DNA of 64,000 nucleotides from Planctomycetota bacterium (GCA_030836185.1 JAURQH010000043.1:61680-125679); one strand, 5' to 3'; positions 1 to 9,212 are shown, counted from the first letter of the stretch. The notes: generated by a model not told the origin, from the letters alone. Translations and numbers: made by a program.

Positions 1-1
1 T

Positions 2-931
2 ACGACTGAAGGGGAAGAGAAAACTGCTGAGTTCATGTTCCTGACGGGTGTCAAAGTTGATGAACCGAAAGTGGAAGTGACCGACGACCTGAAAAAAGAG
101 CGGAACGAGCAAATCAAGAAGGCTCAGAATGATGAAAACGCGCCGATTCCCGAGCCGGGGTTCAGTCCGCGAGAAGAATTTGTGCGGCTGGCATTGGCTG
201 ACGAAAATCAGTCTTTCTTCGCGCAGTCGATCGTCAACCGGATGTGGGCGTCTTTATTTGGTAGCGGAATCATTGATCCCCCCGATCAGAATCATTCCGG
301 GAATGAGCCCAGCCATCCGCAGTTGCTCAAATGGTTAGAGCAAGATCTGATTGCCCACAATTATGATCTGAAACGGCTGATTGGCGGGATTGTCGCTAGC
401 CAGGCTTATGCTCGTTCGAGTGAATGGAATGGAGAAGGAGAACGGCCTCAAAAATGGTTCTTTGCAATGAGCGAAGTTCGCCCGCTGACGCCGCGACAGT
501 ATTCGCTGTCACTACTGATTTCCACGACTTCTCCCGAGAGTCTTCCCGAGTCGAATGAAGATGAAAAATGGGCCGACTTTCGACAACGCTACGAAAACTC
601 TGCCGAGGGAATGGCCGATCAATTGGAACGCCCGTCCGAACATTTTCAAGTGAGTGTCGATGAGGCGCTCTTGTTCAGCAATAACTCGCGTGTTGAAAAC
701 GACTACCTGCGAGATTCGGGTGACAAACTCGTTGGTCATCTCAAGAAACAGGAACAGCCGGAGCAACAGATTCTACTGGCGGTCAAATCGACGCTGGGAC
801 GTGAGCCGGATGAGGGAGAGACGGCAGGGTTTCTTGAGTATTTGAACGAACGTCAAGACCGCCCGGTGGATGGTTTGAAACAGATTGTGTGGGCACTCAT
901 TACGAGTCCCGAGATGCGATTTAATTATTAG
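2..931 (+). CDS. DUF1553 domain protein, C-terminal part (5' end outside window)
   Basis: The reading frame is open from the first bases of the window, so this is the C-terminal part of a longer protein. The ATG at 35 is internal. The residues NRMWASLFG, the following HPQLLKWLEQDL and the Y..R.S segment are typical of the DUF1553 (PSD1) domain, which in planctomycetes usually follows a DUF1549 domain and sometimes a cytochrome c-like or Ig-like part in large secreted proteins. The function of the family is not established; it is very abundant in planctomycetes. DUF1501 follows 51 bp downstream on the same strand, the usual pairing, so the two are probably co-transcribed. The family call is firm; the full length cannot be judged here. 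Confidence 0.88.
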   Translation, partial: TTEGEEKTAEFMFLTGVKVDEPKVEVTDDLKKERNEQIKKAQNDENAPIPEPGFSPREEFVRLALADENQSFFAQSIVNRMWASLFGSGIIDPPDQNHSGNEPSHPQLLKWLEQDLIAHNYDLKRLIGGIVASQAYARSSEWNGEGERPQKWFFAMSEVRPLTPRQYSLSLLISTTSPESLPESNEDEKWADFRQRYENSAEGMADQLERPSEHFQVSVDEALLFSNNSRVENDYLRDSGDKLVGHLKKQEQPEQQILLAVKSTLGREPDEGETAGFLEYLNERQDRPVDGLKQIVWALITSPEMRFNY

Positions 932-982
932 TTTTGTTCACAAGCCTTTCAGAGTGATCCGCTCAACTGGTAAGGAATTCCC

Positions 983-2272
983 ATGACAATACGTCATCCT
1001 CAAATCGATCAATTCAACCGTCGTCGATTTCTCGGCACAATGGCCGCAGGCGCGGGAACTGTTGCCGCCGATATGACGGTGCTGAATGTCCTGAAAAATC
1101 CGGCATTCGCCGAAGAGCTGAAACGCCAACAAAAAAGTGTGATTCTGTTGTGGCTGGCGGGTGGAGCCAGCCAGTTCGAGACTTGGGATCCGAAACCGGG
1201 TCGTCCTACGGGCGGACCGTTTGGAAAGATTGCCACTAACCAGTCCGGTGTCGAAATTTCAGAACTGCTGCCCAAAATGGCACAGCAGATGGAAACGACG
1301 GCTCTGATTCGGTCGTTAAATACCAAGATCGCCGATCACGGCGGCGGGTTTAGTCTGATGGGAACCGGGCGTCGCCCGGAAGCCGGTATCGAGTTTCCTG
1401 ACTTGGGAGCGATCATTGCTCGTGAATTAGGACGCAAAGAAAGTAAAGTTCCCGATTACGTCTCGATTTATTCGTCAACCGAAGGGCGGCGTAATGGTAC
1501 CTCAGGTTTTTTGGGTGGTCGATATGCACCGATGTTTCTGACTCAAGATGTCATCCCTCCCAACCTGTCACGCTTGGAGCAGGTGAGCGACCTCGATCAT
1601 GTTCAACGTGCCGAACTTCGTCAATTACTCACTGATCGATTTCAGTCGAAACGACAATCACTGGTCGTCAGTTCACAAACTTCCGCTTACGAGCGAGTTC
1701 GCGGTTTGATGTCGAGCGAACGATTGTTTGATGTCGAAGAAGAGTCGTCATCGATGCGTGCGTTTTATGGTCCGACGCAGTTTCAGCAACAATGTCTGAT
1801 TGCCCGACGTCTCGTCGAAGCGGGTGTGCCGTTTGTAAAAGTGGCGCGGGCGTGGTGGGACAGTCACGGCCAGAACTTTGAAACACACCGAGAGTTGTGT
1901 GCCGATCTCGATCAAGGCATGTCGGCATTACTTACCGATCTTGAACAACGCGGACTGCTGGAAAACACGTTGGTGATTACATTGGGTGAGTTTGGACGCA
2001 CGCCGGGCATTAACCCTTCTTTAGGACGCGATCACTTTGCCTCGGCATGGAGTTGTTCGCTCTCAGGGTGCGGTATCAAAGGGGGAACGGTTTATGGCAA
2101 GACTGATCCCGATGGGAATACTGTCGCTGACGGAGAAGTCGGAGCCGGGCATTTGTTTGCGACGATCTTCTCAGCCCTTGGTATCGACTGGCAGAAAGAA
2201 TATCACCAAGGCTCTCGACCGATTCCGATTACCGACTTCGGATGCGAACCGATTAAAGACGTTCTCGCGTAA
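983..2272 (+). CDS. DUF1501 domain protein with Tat-type signal
   Basis: This 429-residue protein begins with a twin-arginine-type leader: the RRRFLGTMAAGAG stretch near residue 12 is followed by a short hydrophobic segment. The body matches DUF1501, a sulfatase/alkaline-phosphatase-fold family of planctomycetes. Visible marks are WLAGGASQFETWDPKP near residue 56, DSHGQN near 292 and GEFGRTPG near 334, then a C-terminal GIDW/YHQGSRPIP segment. It probably acts outside the cytoplasmic membrane; its substrate is unknown. It sits between a DUF1553 gene and a WD40 gene on the same strand with gaps of about 50 bp, a recurrent planctomycete operon. The ATG start is preceded by AAGGAATTCCC. Confidence 0.92.
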   Translation: MTIRHPQIDQFNRRRFLGTMAAGAGTVAADMTVLNVLKNPAFAEELKRQQKSVILLWLAGGASQFETWDPKPGRPTGGPFGKIATNQSGVEISELLPKMAQQMETTALIRSLNTKIADHGGGFSLMGTGRRPEAGIEFPDLGAIIARELGRKESKVPDYVSIYSSTEGRRNGTSGFLGGRYAPMFLTQDVIPPNLSRLEQVSDLDHVQRAELRQLLTDRFQSKRQSLVVSSQTSAYERVRGLMSSERLFDVEEESSSMRAFYGPTQFQQQCLIARRLVEAGVPFVKVARAWWDSHGQNFETHRELCADLDQGMSALLTDLEQRGLLENTLVITLGEFGRTPGINPSLGRDHFASAWSCSLSGCGIKGGTVYGKTDPDGNTVADGEVGAGHLFATIFSALGIDWQKEYHQGSRPIPITDFGCEPIKDVLA

Positions 2273-2320
2273 CGCATTCTCTCCATAACAAATCACTCTC
2301 TGAGAAAATCAGGGTTCGAC

Positions 2321-3364
2321 ATGATGACAAACATTGATCCTAGTACATTGAAGAAACAGAAAGACTACGGAACTCCCGGCGTCAATTTCTGTATGGCTCG
2401 GCGTCCCGAATCGGCGACTTTGTTCGTGGGTAACTCTGATTTCAAAGTCCATCAATTTGATGCGAGTGCCGAGAAACCAGAGCTCAAACCGATTGCCGAG
2501 GATGGTCACAACAGTTATGTCACGGGGGCTGCGTTGGTCGGCCCGACTTTAGTGACCGGAGCGTACGACAAACAATTGATCTGGTGGAGTACGGTCAACA
2601 ATTCAGTTGTTCGCAAAGTTTCTGCTCACGAATTATGGATTCGTAACGTGATTGCCTCTCCCGATGGCAGTTATGTGGTCAGTGTGGCAGATGACATGCA
2701 AGCTCATCTGTGGTCTGTCTCCGATGGGAAAAAAATTCGTACACTTTCTGGTCATGACGAGCAAACGCCTCACGGTTATCCGTCGATGTTATATGCTGTG
2801 ACGATCTCGGCAGATGGCAAGTTCATCGCGACGGGTGACAAAGTCGGTCGAGTTATTGTTTGGGAGGCCGATACCGGAAAACAGGTCGGTGAAGTTGAAA
2901 CGCCCGTTATGTACACTTGGGATCCGAAAGCTCGTCGACATTCCATCGGTGGTATCCGGTCTCTCGCTTTCAGCGCCGATGGTAAACAGATTGCCGTTGG
3001 TGGCATTGGGAAAATCGGCAACATCGATCATCTCGGCGGTCCGCATCGGATCGAAGTGTTCGATTGGCAGACAAAAGAACGCAAACACGAAATTGAAAAC
3101 GATAACTTCAAGGGATTGGTCGAACAGTTACAGTTCTCTCCCGATGGAACATGGCTCGCGGCTGCGGGTGGTGATCATGGAGGCTTTGTCTCGTTCTACA
3201 ATATGGAAGACGGCAAAGAGATCAAAACCGAAAAAGCTCCCATGCACGTGCATGAAATGAGTTTCAGCGAAGATTACCGGACGCTCTACACGGTCGGTCA
3301 CGGCAAAATTGTGGTCTGGGAGTTGCAAGGCGAATTGGAACCGCTTGTGGCGCCGCGAACTTGA
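2321..3364 (+). CDS. WD40 repeat protein
   Basis: This 347-residue protein is built from WD40-like repeats. Recurrent units carry a GH/H near the start and end in a hydrophobic-W-[ND/E] motif, for example LIWWS, AHLWSV, VIVWEAD, IEVFDW and IVVWEL. About six or seven blades can be counted, enough for one propeller. No signal peptide is visible, although its partners are exported. It follows the DUF1501 gene by 48 bp and is likely the third gene of the DUF1553/DUF1501/WD40 operon. A scaffold or binding role is the family expectation; the ligand is unknown. Confidence 0.88.
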   Translation: MMTNIDPSTLKKQKDYGTPGVNFCMARRPESATLFVGNSDFKVHQFDASAEKPELKPIAEDGHNSYVTGAALVGPTLVTGAYDKQLIWWSTVNNSVVRKVSAHELWIRNVIASPDGSYVVSVADDMQAHLWSVSDGKKIRTLSGHDEQTPHGYPSMLYAVTISADGKFIATGDKVGRVIVWEADTGKQVGEVETPVMYTWDPKARRHSIGGIRSLAFSADGKQIAVGGIGKIGNIDHLGGPHRIEVFDWQTKERKHEIENDNFKGLVEQLQFSPDGTWLAAAGGDHGGFVSFYNMEDGKEIKTEKAPMHVHEMSFSEDYRTLYTVGHGKIVVWELQGELEPLVAPRT

Positions 3365-3473
3365 TGAAGTGAACCGCGTACGCGAGCAGTGAGGGGGCGG
3401 TCCCTTGTCAATTACTGTTTATCGACAACAATAGTGCATCACTCAAACATTGCTCTCATTATTGAAATTGCCC

Positions 3474-3851
3474 ATGTCGTCATTTGAAGAGATGATTGCC
3501 TCTCGGAAGGACTGGATTGAAGAGGTTCTGCGTCCTTGGTGCCAACAGGCGACGCTCAAAGATCTCAAACAAGCCGAGCAGGAATGGCTGGATATCGGTG
3601 GTAAAGTGGCAACCGAAATGACGTTGTGGACGTGGGCTTGGGAGCGTTTCCCGGTGCTGACTCACGATGGTCTGACCGGCGTGAATGAGACTGCCGAAGT
3701 GACAGTTTCTCTCAAGGACGGTCGGACGATCACGGGATTCCCCGACGGACGAAAGAGCGTTCAGGGAAAACTGGTTCTGATTGATTCGGAAACGGGAAAA
3801 GAGCAGGGGCCATTCATTATTGATGAAGTAGAGCGTGTTGTTGCTCAGTAA
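3474..3851 (+). CDS. Hypothetical protein, 125 residues
   Basis: A small soluble protein without recognised family. I chose the ATG at 3474 rather than the upstream in-frame TTG at 3450; neither has a clear ribosome binding site. The N-terminal half is helical and rich in W and E (KDWIEEVLRPW, QEWLDIGG). The C-terminal half looks like a small beta domain with VTVSLKDGRTITGF and GKLVLIDSETGKEQGPF, suggestive of a DUF-type barrel that reads charged ligands. It lies 109 bp after the WD40 gene on the same strand and converges on the secreted protein gene at 3878. No function is proposed. Confidence 0.7.
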   Translation: MSSFEEMIASRKDWIEEVLRPWCQQATLKDLKQAEQEWLDIGGKVATEMTLWTWAWERFPVLTHDGLTGVNETAEVTVSLKDGRTITGFPDGRKSVQGKLVLIDSETGKEQGPFIIDEVERVVAQ

Positions 3852-3877
3852 GAAATTTCGACTTCTACTGAAAACCC

Positions 3878-5242
3878 TTACTTGTCTGAGCTTGTGGCTT
3901 TCGGCCACTCGATTGTGCGGATCAGGTCGATATCTCGTTCGTTGAGAGTCTCCAGTAACTCTGTTTCTGTCGAAAAGACAAACGAAACTTGTCGGCCATC
4001 CGGGTCAGTGCAGAGATAATAGATCCAGTGCATTTCGCGGCCATTGGAATTTCCTGTCGCGACGACTCGGTAAAGAAAGCGACCATCATCGGTTTCAATT
4101 TCCTCAGCGGAAACAACCTTCGTGAGTTTGTCACCCAAAGAGCGGACGATATCTTTTTGGAACTGCTCTTCAGGAACGTGTTTGCCCGGTTGGTCTTTTG
4201 GTAATCCCATCATGGTTCCTTGTGTGATCAGGCTACCATTGTCCATCAATCTCAACAGGACATACTTTCCGGGAATCACGTGCCAGTTACGCGTGTGAAG
4301 CAAGCGTGCTTGCCAAGGAGAGGAGTAGCTAAGCAGCAGACGGATCGGATCGGGGTCGAGTGGAATAGATGAGGTGAGTTTGTCAGTCAGTTGCGGGTGA
4401 GATGATTGCGGTGTGCGCGTGAAATGAATATTGGCGGCAACGTCGAGTCCAGGAGAGACTGGGCTGATGCTACTCTGTTCGTTTTGTGCGACAGTGAGAT
4501 CTCGCAAATATTTTTTGTCGAGATCAAACTCGTACTGGCCTCGAAATTTCACCACGGTGGAACCACCAAATCGACCGCCAGAAACATTCCCTTCGAAAGT
4601 GACGAAAGCGACATTTCCGTCAACCTTCGACAACGTGCAAATACATTCATGTTTGAGGACGGCTTCGACCCCCGTGAGTAATTGCAGCGCCCAAGTGTCG
4701 GGTTTCCAGGTGTCTCCTTGCTTGACGGCAGTCTGCGGAAGTAACCCCAACGACGCCAGAGAGTCAAACGGGATGCGAAGTTGTTCCAGAACCTGAGCCG
4801 AAAGCAAGACAGAGGGAGGATAGTAAATCAGTTCATAATTCCGACCTTCCACCACAAAAAGGCGATTCTGTTTTGGTAGCAGTAATTCTGATTTACGTTC
4901 GCCGATGGTGACGTTGGTTTGATGTTGATCAAAGTAACGAATCGCGCGGAGAGCCGATTCGTTTCGTCCTGCGGAGGGAAGATGCCTGTCAGAAAACTTT
5001 AAGTGGGCATCGCTTTTGATTTCAAATTTGCGGGTCTCGTTATTGGGGACGCGCTCTTCGACTTGTCCGTTGACATCGAGATCGTACTTGATCGCGAAAA
5101 TTTTTGAATTGAGTTCGGATTCGCGCAGCACGTATGTCGCGTTTGTTGATGGAGAAGGGTTTTCTTCCTGAGACTGACCCCGATCACAAACTGTCAAAAG
5201 TAGTGAGAGCCCCAGAAGCAGGTTGTTTGACATCCGTGTCAT
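3878..5242 (-). CDS. Secreted protein of unknown function
   Basis: This 454-residue protein has a clear signal peptide (LLLGLSLLLTVC, then a polar GQSQEEN region where cleavage is likely). The Cys in that segment does not fit a good lipobox, so a soluble periplasmic or exported form is more likely than a lipoprotein. The mature part has beta-rich stretches such as VKQGDTWKPD and FEGNVSGGRFGGSTVVKFRGQY, the latter repeated as V.F.G.Y strands, resembling planctomycete proteins that measure or hold a substrate in a beta sheet. The last 100 residues form a separate domain around FLYRVVATGNSNGREMHWIYYLC. The start follows GAGGGG at a nine-base spacing. No named family was recognised. Confidence 0.8.
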   Translation of the reverse strand: MTRMSNNLLLGLSLLLTVCDRGQSQEENPSPSTNATYVLRESELNSKIFAIKYDLDVNGQVEERVPNNETRKFEIKSDAHLKFSDRHLPSAGRNESALRAIRYFDQHQTNVTIGERKSELLLPKQNRLFVVEGRNYELIYYPPSVLLSAQVLEQLRIPFDSLASLGLLPQTAVKQGDTWKPDTWALQLLTGVEAVLKHECICTLSKVDGNVAFVTFEGNVSGGRFGGSTVVKFRGQYEFDLDKKYLRDLTVAQNEQSSISPVSPGLDVAANIHFTRTPQSSHPQLTDKLTSSIPLDPDPIRLLLSYSSPWQARLLHTRNWHVIPGKYVLLRLMDNGSLITQGTMMGLPKDQPGKHVPEEQFQKDIVRSLGDKLTKVVSAEEIETDDGRFLYRVVATGNSNGREMHWIYYLCTDPDGRQVSFVFSTETELLETLNERDIDLIRTIEWPKATSSDK

Positions 5243-5333
5243 GTGGTCGTCCCCTCAAAGAGAAATTAAGCGTTCTTTCCAGTTTAGCAATTCCCGAGTC
5301 GAGTGAGTAGACGAGTGTCAGGACTTTGATGAT

Positions 5334-5711
5334 TCAATCAAACCACTCATCTTCAGGATCAAATTTGGGATAGACGATGTTGAGAATTTTCATATTGCCG
5401 ACCGCCCGGTGCCGAACTCCGGGCGGGATCATGACGCACATCCCCGATTTGACATCGATGACATCATCATCGAGTTCCATTTTTGCATCTGGTCCGCATT
5501 CGAGAAAGTAGTACGTTTCGGTCAATATTTTATGGTAATGCTTCTTGGCATCGGTCGTGATTTCAGTCACATGAACTGTGCCTGGAGCTGCGGGAACCTC
5601 GGCAAAGCCGCGTTTGGCTGTTCCACACGGACATGGGACTGCGGGGATTTCCGAAAAGTTAACGATGTGATAATTGGCGATTTTGCTCATAAAAATTTCT
5701 GTCTCAATCAT
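5334..5711 (-). CDS. Cupin domain protein
   Basis: A 125-residue single-domain cupin. The first motif reads YHKILTETYYFLECG, giving the metal-binding His and Glu pattern, and the second carries PPGVRHRAVG with the second-motif His. Such proteins bind a metal and act as small enzymes or sugar- or ligand-binding proteins; the substrate cannot be read from the sequence. A second start, ATG at 5690 (MSKIANYH), would remove seven residues and is about equally likely. The gene is followed closely on the same strand by the small zinc-ribbon gene at 5736, which lies upstream in transcription order. Confidence 0.85.
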   Translation of the reverse strand: MIETEIFMSKIANYHIVNFSEIPAVPCPCGTAKRGFAEVPAAPGTVHVTEITTDAKKHYHKILTETYYFLECGPDAKMELDDDVIDVKSGMCVMIPPGVRHRAVGNMKILNIVYPKFDPEDEWFD

Positions 5712-5735
5712 CGTGAAGCTGGTTGACCTGATGTT

Positions 5736-5936
5736 CTATTGGAGTTCTCCGCCACAATGTTTGCAATTGTGCTGGTTCGCATCTGTTTCCTGACCACAGT
5801 GATAACACTCCAGTTTTGCGAGTGAAGCGATGCTGTTTGATTCGGCAGAATCAATCATCCACACAATCAAAATCGTTAATACGATCCCGACAGGAATCAT
5901 GATAGGAATCAGTAGTATTATCCACCACCAGCTCAC
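5736..5936 (-). CDS. Small membrane protein with C-terminal zinc ribbon
   Basis: This 66-residue protein has one long N-terminal membrane helix (IILLIPIMIPVGIVLTILIVW) after MSWWW, and a C-terminal zinc ribbon made of CYHCG and CKHCG pairs separated by about ten residues. The topology suggests a membrane anchor that presents a four-cysteine zinc knuckle, probably in the cytoplasm. It lies 24 bp upstream of the cupin gene in transcription order, so the two may share a transcript. No family name was recognised, but the clean helix plus two CxxC pairs makes a real gene likely. Confidence 0.72.
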   Translation of the reverse strand: MSWWWIILLIPIMIPVGIVLTILIVWMIDSAESNSIASLAKLECYHCGQETDANQHNCKHCGGELQ

Positions 5937-6032
5937 GAAAAGTCTCCCGATCAGGTTCTCTCACCTCTACTGTAGCGAGTAGGCACGCAGGCTGTGATAC
6001 TGATTTCAAAATTCGCATCGAGTGAGTGGCAT

Positions 6033-7262
6033 TTACATTTGCGTGGCCAGAACTCGATGGAACTCATTGAGAGTCGATTCGCCGGCGAGAACTTTTTGTC
6101 GGGCGGAATCTTCCAGTGTGATCATGCCTCCTTGCTTGGCGATTTCCCGGATCTCTCCTGGTCCTTTTCCGTGAAGAATGGCAGAACGAATTTTGGGAGT
6201 GTTCATCATTACCTCGAAGATTCCGGTTCTGCCAAAATAGCCCGTGCCGAAGCATTTTCCGCAGCCTTTTCCTCGAACCAGAGGATGGTCGAGTTGAGAA
6301 GTCGATTCGAGTCCCAGTTCGGCCAACATGACTTCATCGGGCTCGAAGTTCTCTTGGCAGTGTTCGCAAATTTTGCGAATGAGCCGTTGCGCGATGATGC
6401 AGCGAATACTGTCGGCGACAAAGAGCGGTTTAATATTGAACTCGCGAAAAATACCAATGACTGAAGATGAGTCATTCGCATGCAATGTGCTGAGAGTCAG
6501 AATTCCGGTGAGCGAGGCACGCGCGGCAATTTGAGCGGTTTCAGGATCCCGGATTTCGCCGACCATAATCACATTCGGGTCTTGACGCAAAAGCCCTTTG
6601 AGTGCCTGGACGAATCCGAAGTCGATGTGGGGTTCCACCTGGACCTGGTTGATCCCTTTCATTTTTCGTTCCACGGGGTCTTCGATGGTCGCGATACTTT
6701 TTTCGGGAAGATTGAGTCGTTCCAAGCAACTGTAAAGAGTGGTCGTTTTTCCAGACCCAACAGGCCCGACACTCAAAATCATGCCATAAGGATATTCGAG
6801 TGCAGAATGAATAATTTGCAGTTGTGGATCACTGAAACCGAGTTCGGAAAGTTTACTGAAGGACTTTTGATCGGGCATCAATCGCAGAACGAGACGTTCG
6901 CCGTAAATTGTCGGGCCACCACCCACTCGAATGTCGCGATTGTTACCCAGAATTGTGACCGAGATACGACCATCCTGTGCATATCGATGTTCGGTAATAT
7001 TCATCTCGGCGATCAATTTCAGCCGGGAAATGACTTGGTTTTTCATCTCTTGTGGAAGCGTCACCACATCATGCAGTAGTCCGTCGATTCGCAGGCGAAT
7101 CCGTAGACCTTCTGGGAGAGGGTCGAGATGAATATCGGTGGCACGGTTTTGGAAAGCTCTTTCAAGCAATAAGTCGATCAGCTCTCGCGGTGCCACCACA
7201 TCGGAAAGTGCTTGTATTTCATCTCGCAGTGCATGTTGTGAAGAATGTGTCGTTTCGCTCAT
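6033..7262 (-). CDS. GspE/PilB-type secretion ATPase, core domains only
   Basis: A 409-residue AAA-type ATPase of the type II secretion/type IV pilus family. It shows the N2 domain (RATDIHLDPLPEG near residue 40), Walker A GPVGSGKTT near 166, an Asp box (IEDPVE), Walker B with RQDPNVIMVGEIRD near 225, a His box (STLHANDS), and a CEHC...CGKC zinc motif near 310-345. It is about 150 residues shorter than typical GspE because the N-terminal MshEN (GspE_N) domain is missing. No pilin, prepilin peptidase or secretin gene is adjacent. It could be a retraction-type PilT relative, but the CxxC pair points to GspE/PilB. Confidence 0.9.
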   Translation of the reverse strand: MSETTHSSQHALRDEIQALSDVVAPRELIDLLLERAFQNRATDIHLDPLPEGLRIRLRIDGLLHDVVTLPQEMKNQVISRLKLIAEMNITEHRYAQDGRISVTILGNNRDIRVGGGPTIYGERLVLRLMPDQKSFSKLSELGFSDPQLQIIHSALEYPYGMILSVGPVGSGKTTTLYSCLERLNLPEKSIATIEDPVERKMKGINQVQVEPHIDFGFVQALKGLLRQDPNVIMVGEIRDPETAQIAARASLTGILTLSTLHANDSSSVIGIFREFNIKPLFVADSIRCIIAQRLIRKICEHCQENFEPDEVMLAELGLESTSQLDHPLVRGKGCGKCFGTGYFGRTGIFEVMMNTPKIRSAILHGKGPGEIREIAKQGGMITLEDSARQKVLAGESTLNEFHRVLATQM

Positions 7263-7318
7263 GAGTCGTTCGCCAATGGATTTAGATTAAAAAAACTCGA
7301 TTGAAGTGACAGATGATT

Positions 7319-7984
7319 TTAAGCGACCATCGAGTAGATGGAGTATGCAGCCAAGCCGATACAAGCTACGGCAGAAATCAATCCCAGGAATTTACTGACT
7401 CGATGAGAAGTACAGAACGCCCAGATTCCGAGGATTCCTCCAACAGCACCAGCGGCGATTTGTAATTGTGGTTCAATCTGTACGTCAATCAGATGTTGCC
7501 CGGTTAATTTCATGGCCAACATCGCACCGGCGATTGCCGCGCAGATCAGAGAAGTGAATACCAAAAATGGGGCGAGGTTTCTTCCCGTTTGTTCTGTAGT
7601 ACCGCCCAGTTGATCGAGAGCTTCTTCCTGGTTGTCACAAATGGTCCAGACTTTGGCGAGTCCCGCCAGTTCGAGAACCTGATTGATTCCTTCATTGGTT
7701 GAGAGAAAAGAGACGGCTCCTCCCTTGGCTTCTGCTCTCTTCCAGATTCTCACGAGCAGGGCAACCATCGAGGAACCCATGTGCTCAAGTTGTGAAAGGT
7801 CAATCATCACCTGAGGTTTGTTTCGTTCTTCCACCTCTTCCAGCATTTGATTTCCGACGTGAGAGATATTGTTCCATTCTGCATTTACGAGTTCTCGGTG
7901 GAGCGTAAAGATAAGTTTTCGATTTTGCTCCTCTGACGACAAATAGTTGGAGATATCGGGAGTTTCGGTCGGTTCTTGAGTCAT
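7319..7984 (-). CDS. STAS domain protein with three membrane helices
   Basis: A 221-residue protein counted from the ATG at 7984, which has GAGGG upstream; the frame is open further but lacks a better start. Residues about 20-125 form a STAS (anti-anti-sigma-type) fold: VMIDLSQLEHMGSSMVALLVRIW contains the Ser region that is phosphorylated in SpoIIAA-like proteins, and LAGLAKVWTICDNQEEAL is the usual end. Three hydrophobic helices follow in the last 80 residues (FLVFTSLICAAIAGAMLAM and two more). A membrane-tethered STAS domain suggests a signalling or partner-switching role. It lies 56 bp upstream of the GspE-like gene and is likely co-transcribed with it. Confidence 0.85.
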   Translation of the reverse strand: MTQEPTETPDISNYLSSEEQNRKLIFTLHRELVNAEWNNISHVGNQMLEEVEERNKPQVMIDLSQLEHMGSSMVALLVRIWKRAEAKGGAVSFLSTNEGINQVLELAGLAKVWTICDNQEEALDQLGGTTEQTGRNLAPFLVFTSLICAAIAGAMLAMKLTGQHLIDVQIEPQLQIAAGAVGGILGIWAFCTSHRVSKFLGLISAVACIGLAAYSIYSMVA

Positions 7985-8537
7985 TGACACGATGGCCCTC
8001 GTGTGTGAAAGGTCTGTTTTGGTCTGAAGTTTGTTGAAATGATCGCAATTACAACATTTATTGTAACTGACATGGACTTCCAACCCATTAAAAAATGATC
8101 CGTGAAACAGTTGAAGGGGAATTCCTCGGGAGTCCGAGGTGTGAACATTCCAGACCACAGCGTAACAGTTTGAATCGCCGGAATCGCTGTTAATTTCTGG
8201 GTTTGCGCGTTTTAACACACCCGGAACGTGATGTTCTTGATGAGTTGGAGGCAGGTTTTTCTGTATTTGATCGCATGACTGAAAAGTTTCCGGTCATTTC
8301 GGAACTGAAATCCGGGAGGTAATGTCGGGTTGTAGCGGTTATGCCGTAAGGGAGATTTCGGCTCAGGTTGAGGGGAGAAGAATCCGAGAACAGATCGAGA
8401 GGAGCTTTCTTTTCTGATTGACGAAGCGATTTCACGGCCCGTATAGTAGATTAGAGTAGTATTCGACTGCCGCATGGAAGATCTCGGTTCAGTTGGCCCT
8501 TGGGATACGATTACATTTTTCAGACGTTGAAATCATT
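7985..8537. other. Divergent intergenic region with dyads and a promoter candidate
   Basis: No gene is supported in these 553 bases between the STAS gene (minus) and the coiled-coil gene (plus). A perfect 6-6-6 dyad, TTACAA/TTGTAA, lies at 8049-8066 close to the STAS start and could be an operator. A GC-rich hairpin CCTCGG-gagt-CCGAGG lies at 8124-8139. A sigma-70-like promoter facing the plus-strand gene is at 8418-8447. The rest shows no coding signal that I trust. Confidence 0.5.
8418..8447 (+). promoter_or_regulatory. Candidate sigma-70 promoter for the coiled-coil gene
   Basis: TTGACG, an 18-base spacer and TATAGT lie about 90 bases upstream of the ATG at 8538. The match to the -35/-10 consensus is good by eye, but no transcription start is known. 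Confidence 0.45.
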
Positions 8538-9212
8538 ATGAATACAGCGGTCAAAATTCTCATAGTCTTCGTGACTTCCTGTTCGTTGTCATTTATGGCA
8601 TTGGCAGGTGCGATCTCGTTGGGCGGACCTAACTGGTGGGGACGTACGCAAGATCTGACCGAATTTACGTTTGAGGCGAGTGCTGGTGAAACAACAACTT
8701 ACTCGGCTGCATACCGTCCCACAGGAGAAAGTGTGAAGTCGGGATCTGAATCGCTAGCGGATGTTGTTGTTGCGGCATTGAACAAAGAGAGTCAGGTTCT
8801 GACGGCCAAAGAGCAGGAACTCGATCAAAAAATTGCCGCCGAGCAAGCCAACATTCAAGCCTTGAAAAGTTATCAGGAAAAAGACGTTGCTGCGATGGAT
8901 GCCCGAGCTGCCGAGTTTGCTGCTGAGCTCAAAAGCATCAACAATCAAATCACTCAAACCATCAATAACAGTACAACTCAAGAAGCTGATAGTGTCGCTG
9001 AAAAGTTACAAGCGATGACGGCTCAAGGAGAACTGTTGAAGAAACGCCGCGAAGATGTGTTGCGGCTTCGCGATCAATTGGCTTTAGTTCGGATCGACCA
9101 TGATCGGTTGGCTGAACAGAAACAGGAACTGGGAGACATTCTGGTCCTGCTGGAAGCCAGTATCGCACAATTGGAACGTCGAGCCCGACAACTTCAGGAT
9201 CGATCAGAATAA
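8538..9212 (+). CDS. Membrane-anchored coiled-coil protein 1
   Basis: A 224-residue protein counted from the ATG at 8538; an upstream in-frame TTG at 8493 is less likely. One N-terminal membrane helix (ILIVFVTSCSLSFMALAGAISL) is followed by a short W-rich part (PNWWGRTQ) and then a long coiled coil from about residue 80 to the end, rich in A, Q, E, L and R. The first 40 residues resemble those of the next gene's product: both have a LIVF...SF.FMA.AGA pattern followed by NW. The pair probably arose by duplication. The location just before mreBCD suggests a role in envelope or cell-shape structure, which is inference. Confidence 0.8.
   Translation: MNTAVKILIVFVTSCSLSFMALAGAISLGGPNWWGRTQDLTEFTFEASAGETTTYSAAYRPTGESVKSGSESLADVVVAALNKESQVLTAKEQELDQKIAAEQANIQALKSYQEKDVAAMDARAAEFAAELKSINNQITQTINNSTTQEADSVAEKLQAMTAQGELLKKRREDVLRLRDQLALVRIDHDRLAEQKQELGDILVLLEASIAQLERRARQLQDRSE

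Noticed and set aside
6033..7262. Part of a type II secretion or type IV pilus locus
   Set aside because: No other gene of such a system lies on either side within the window.
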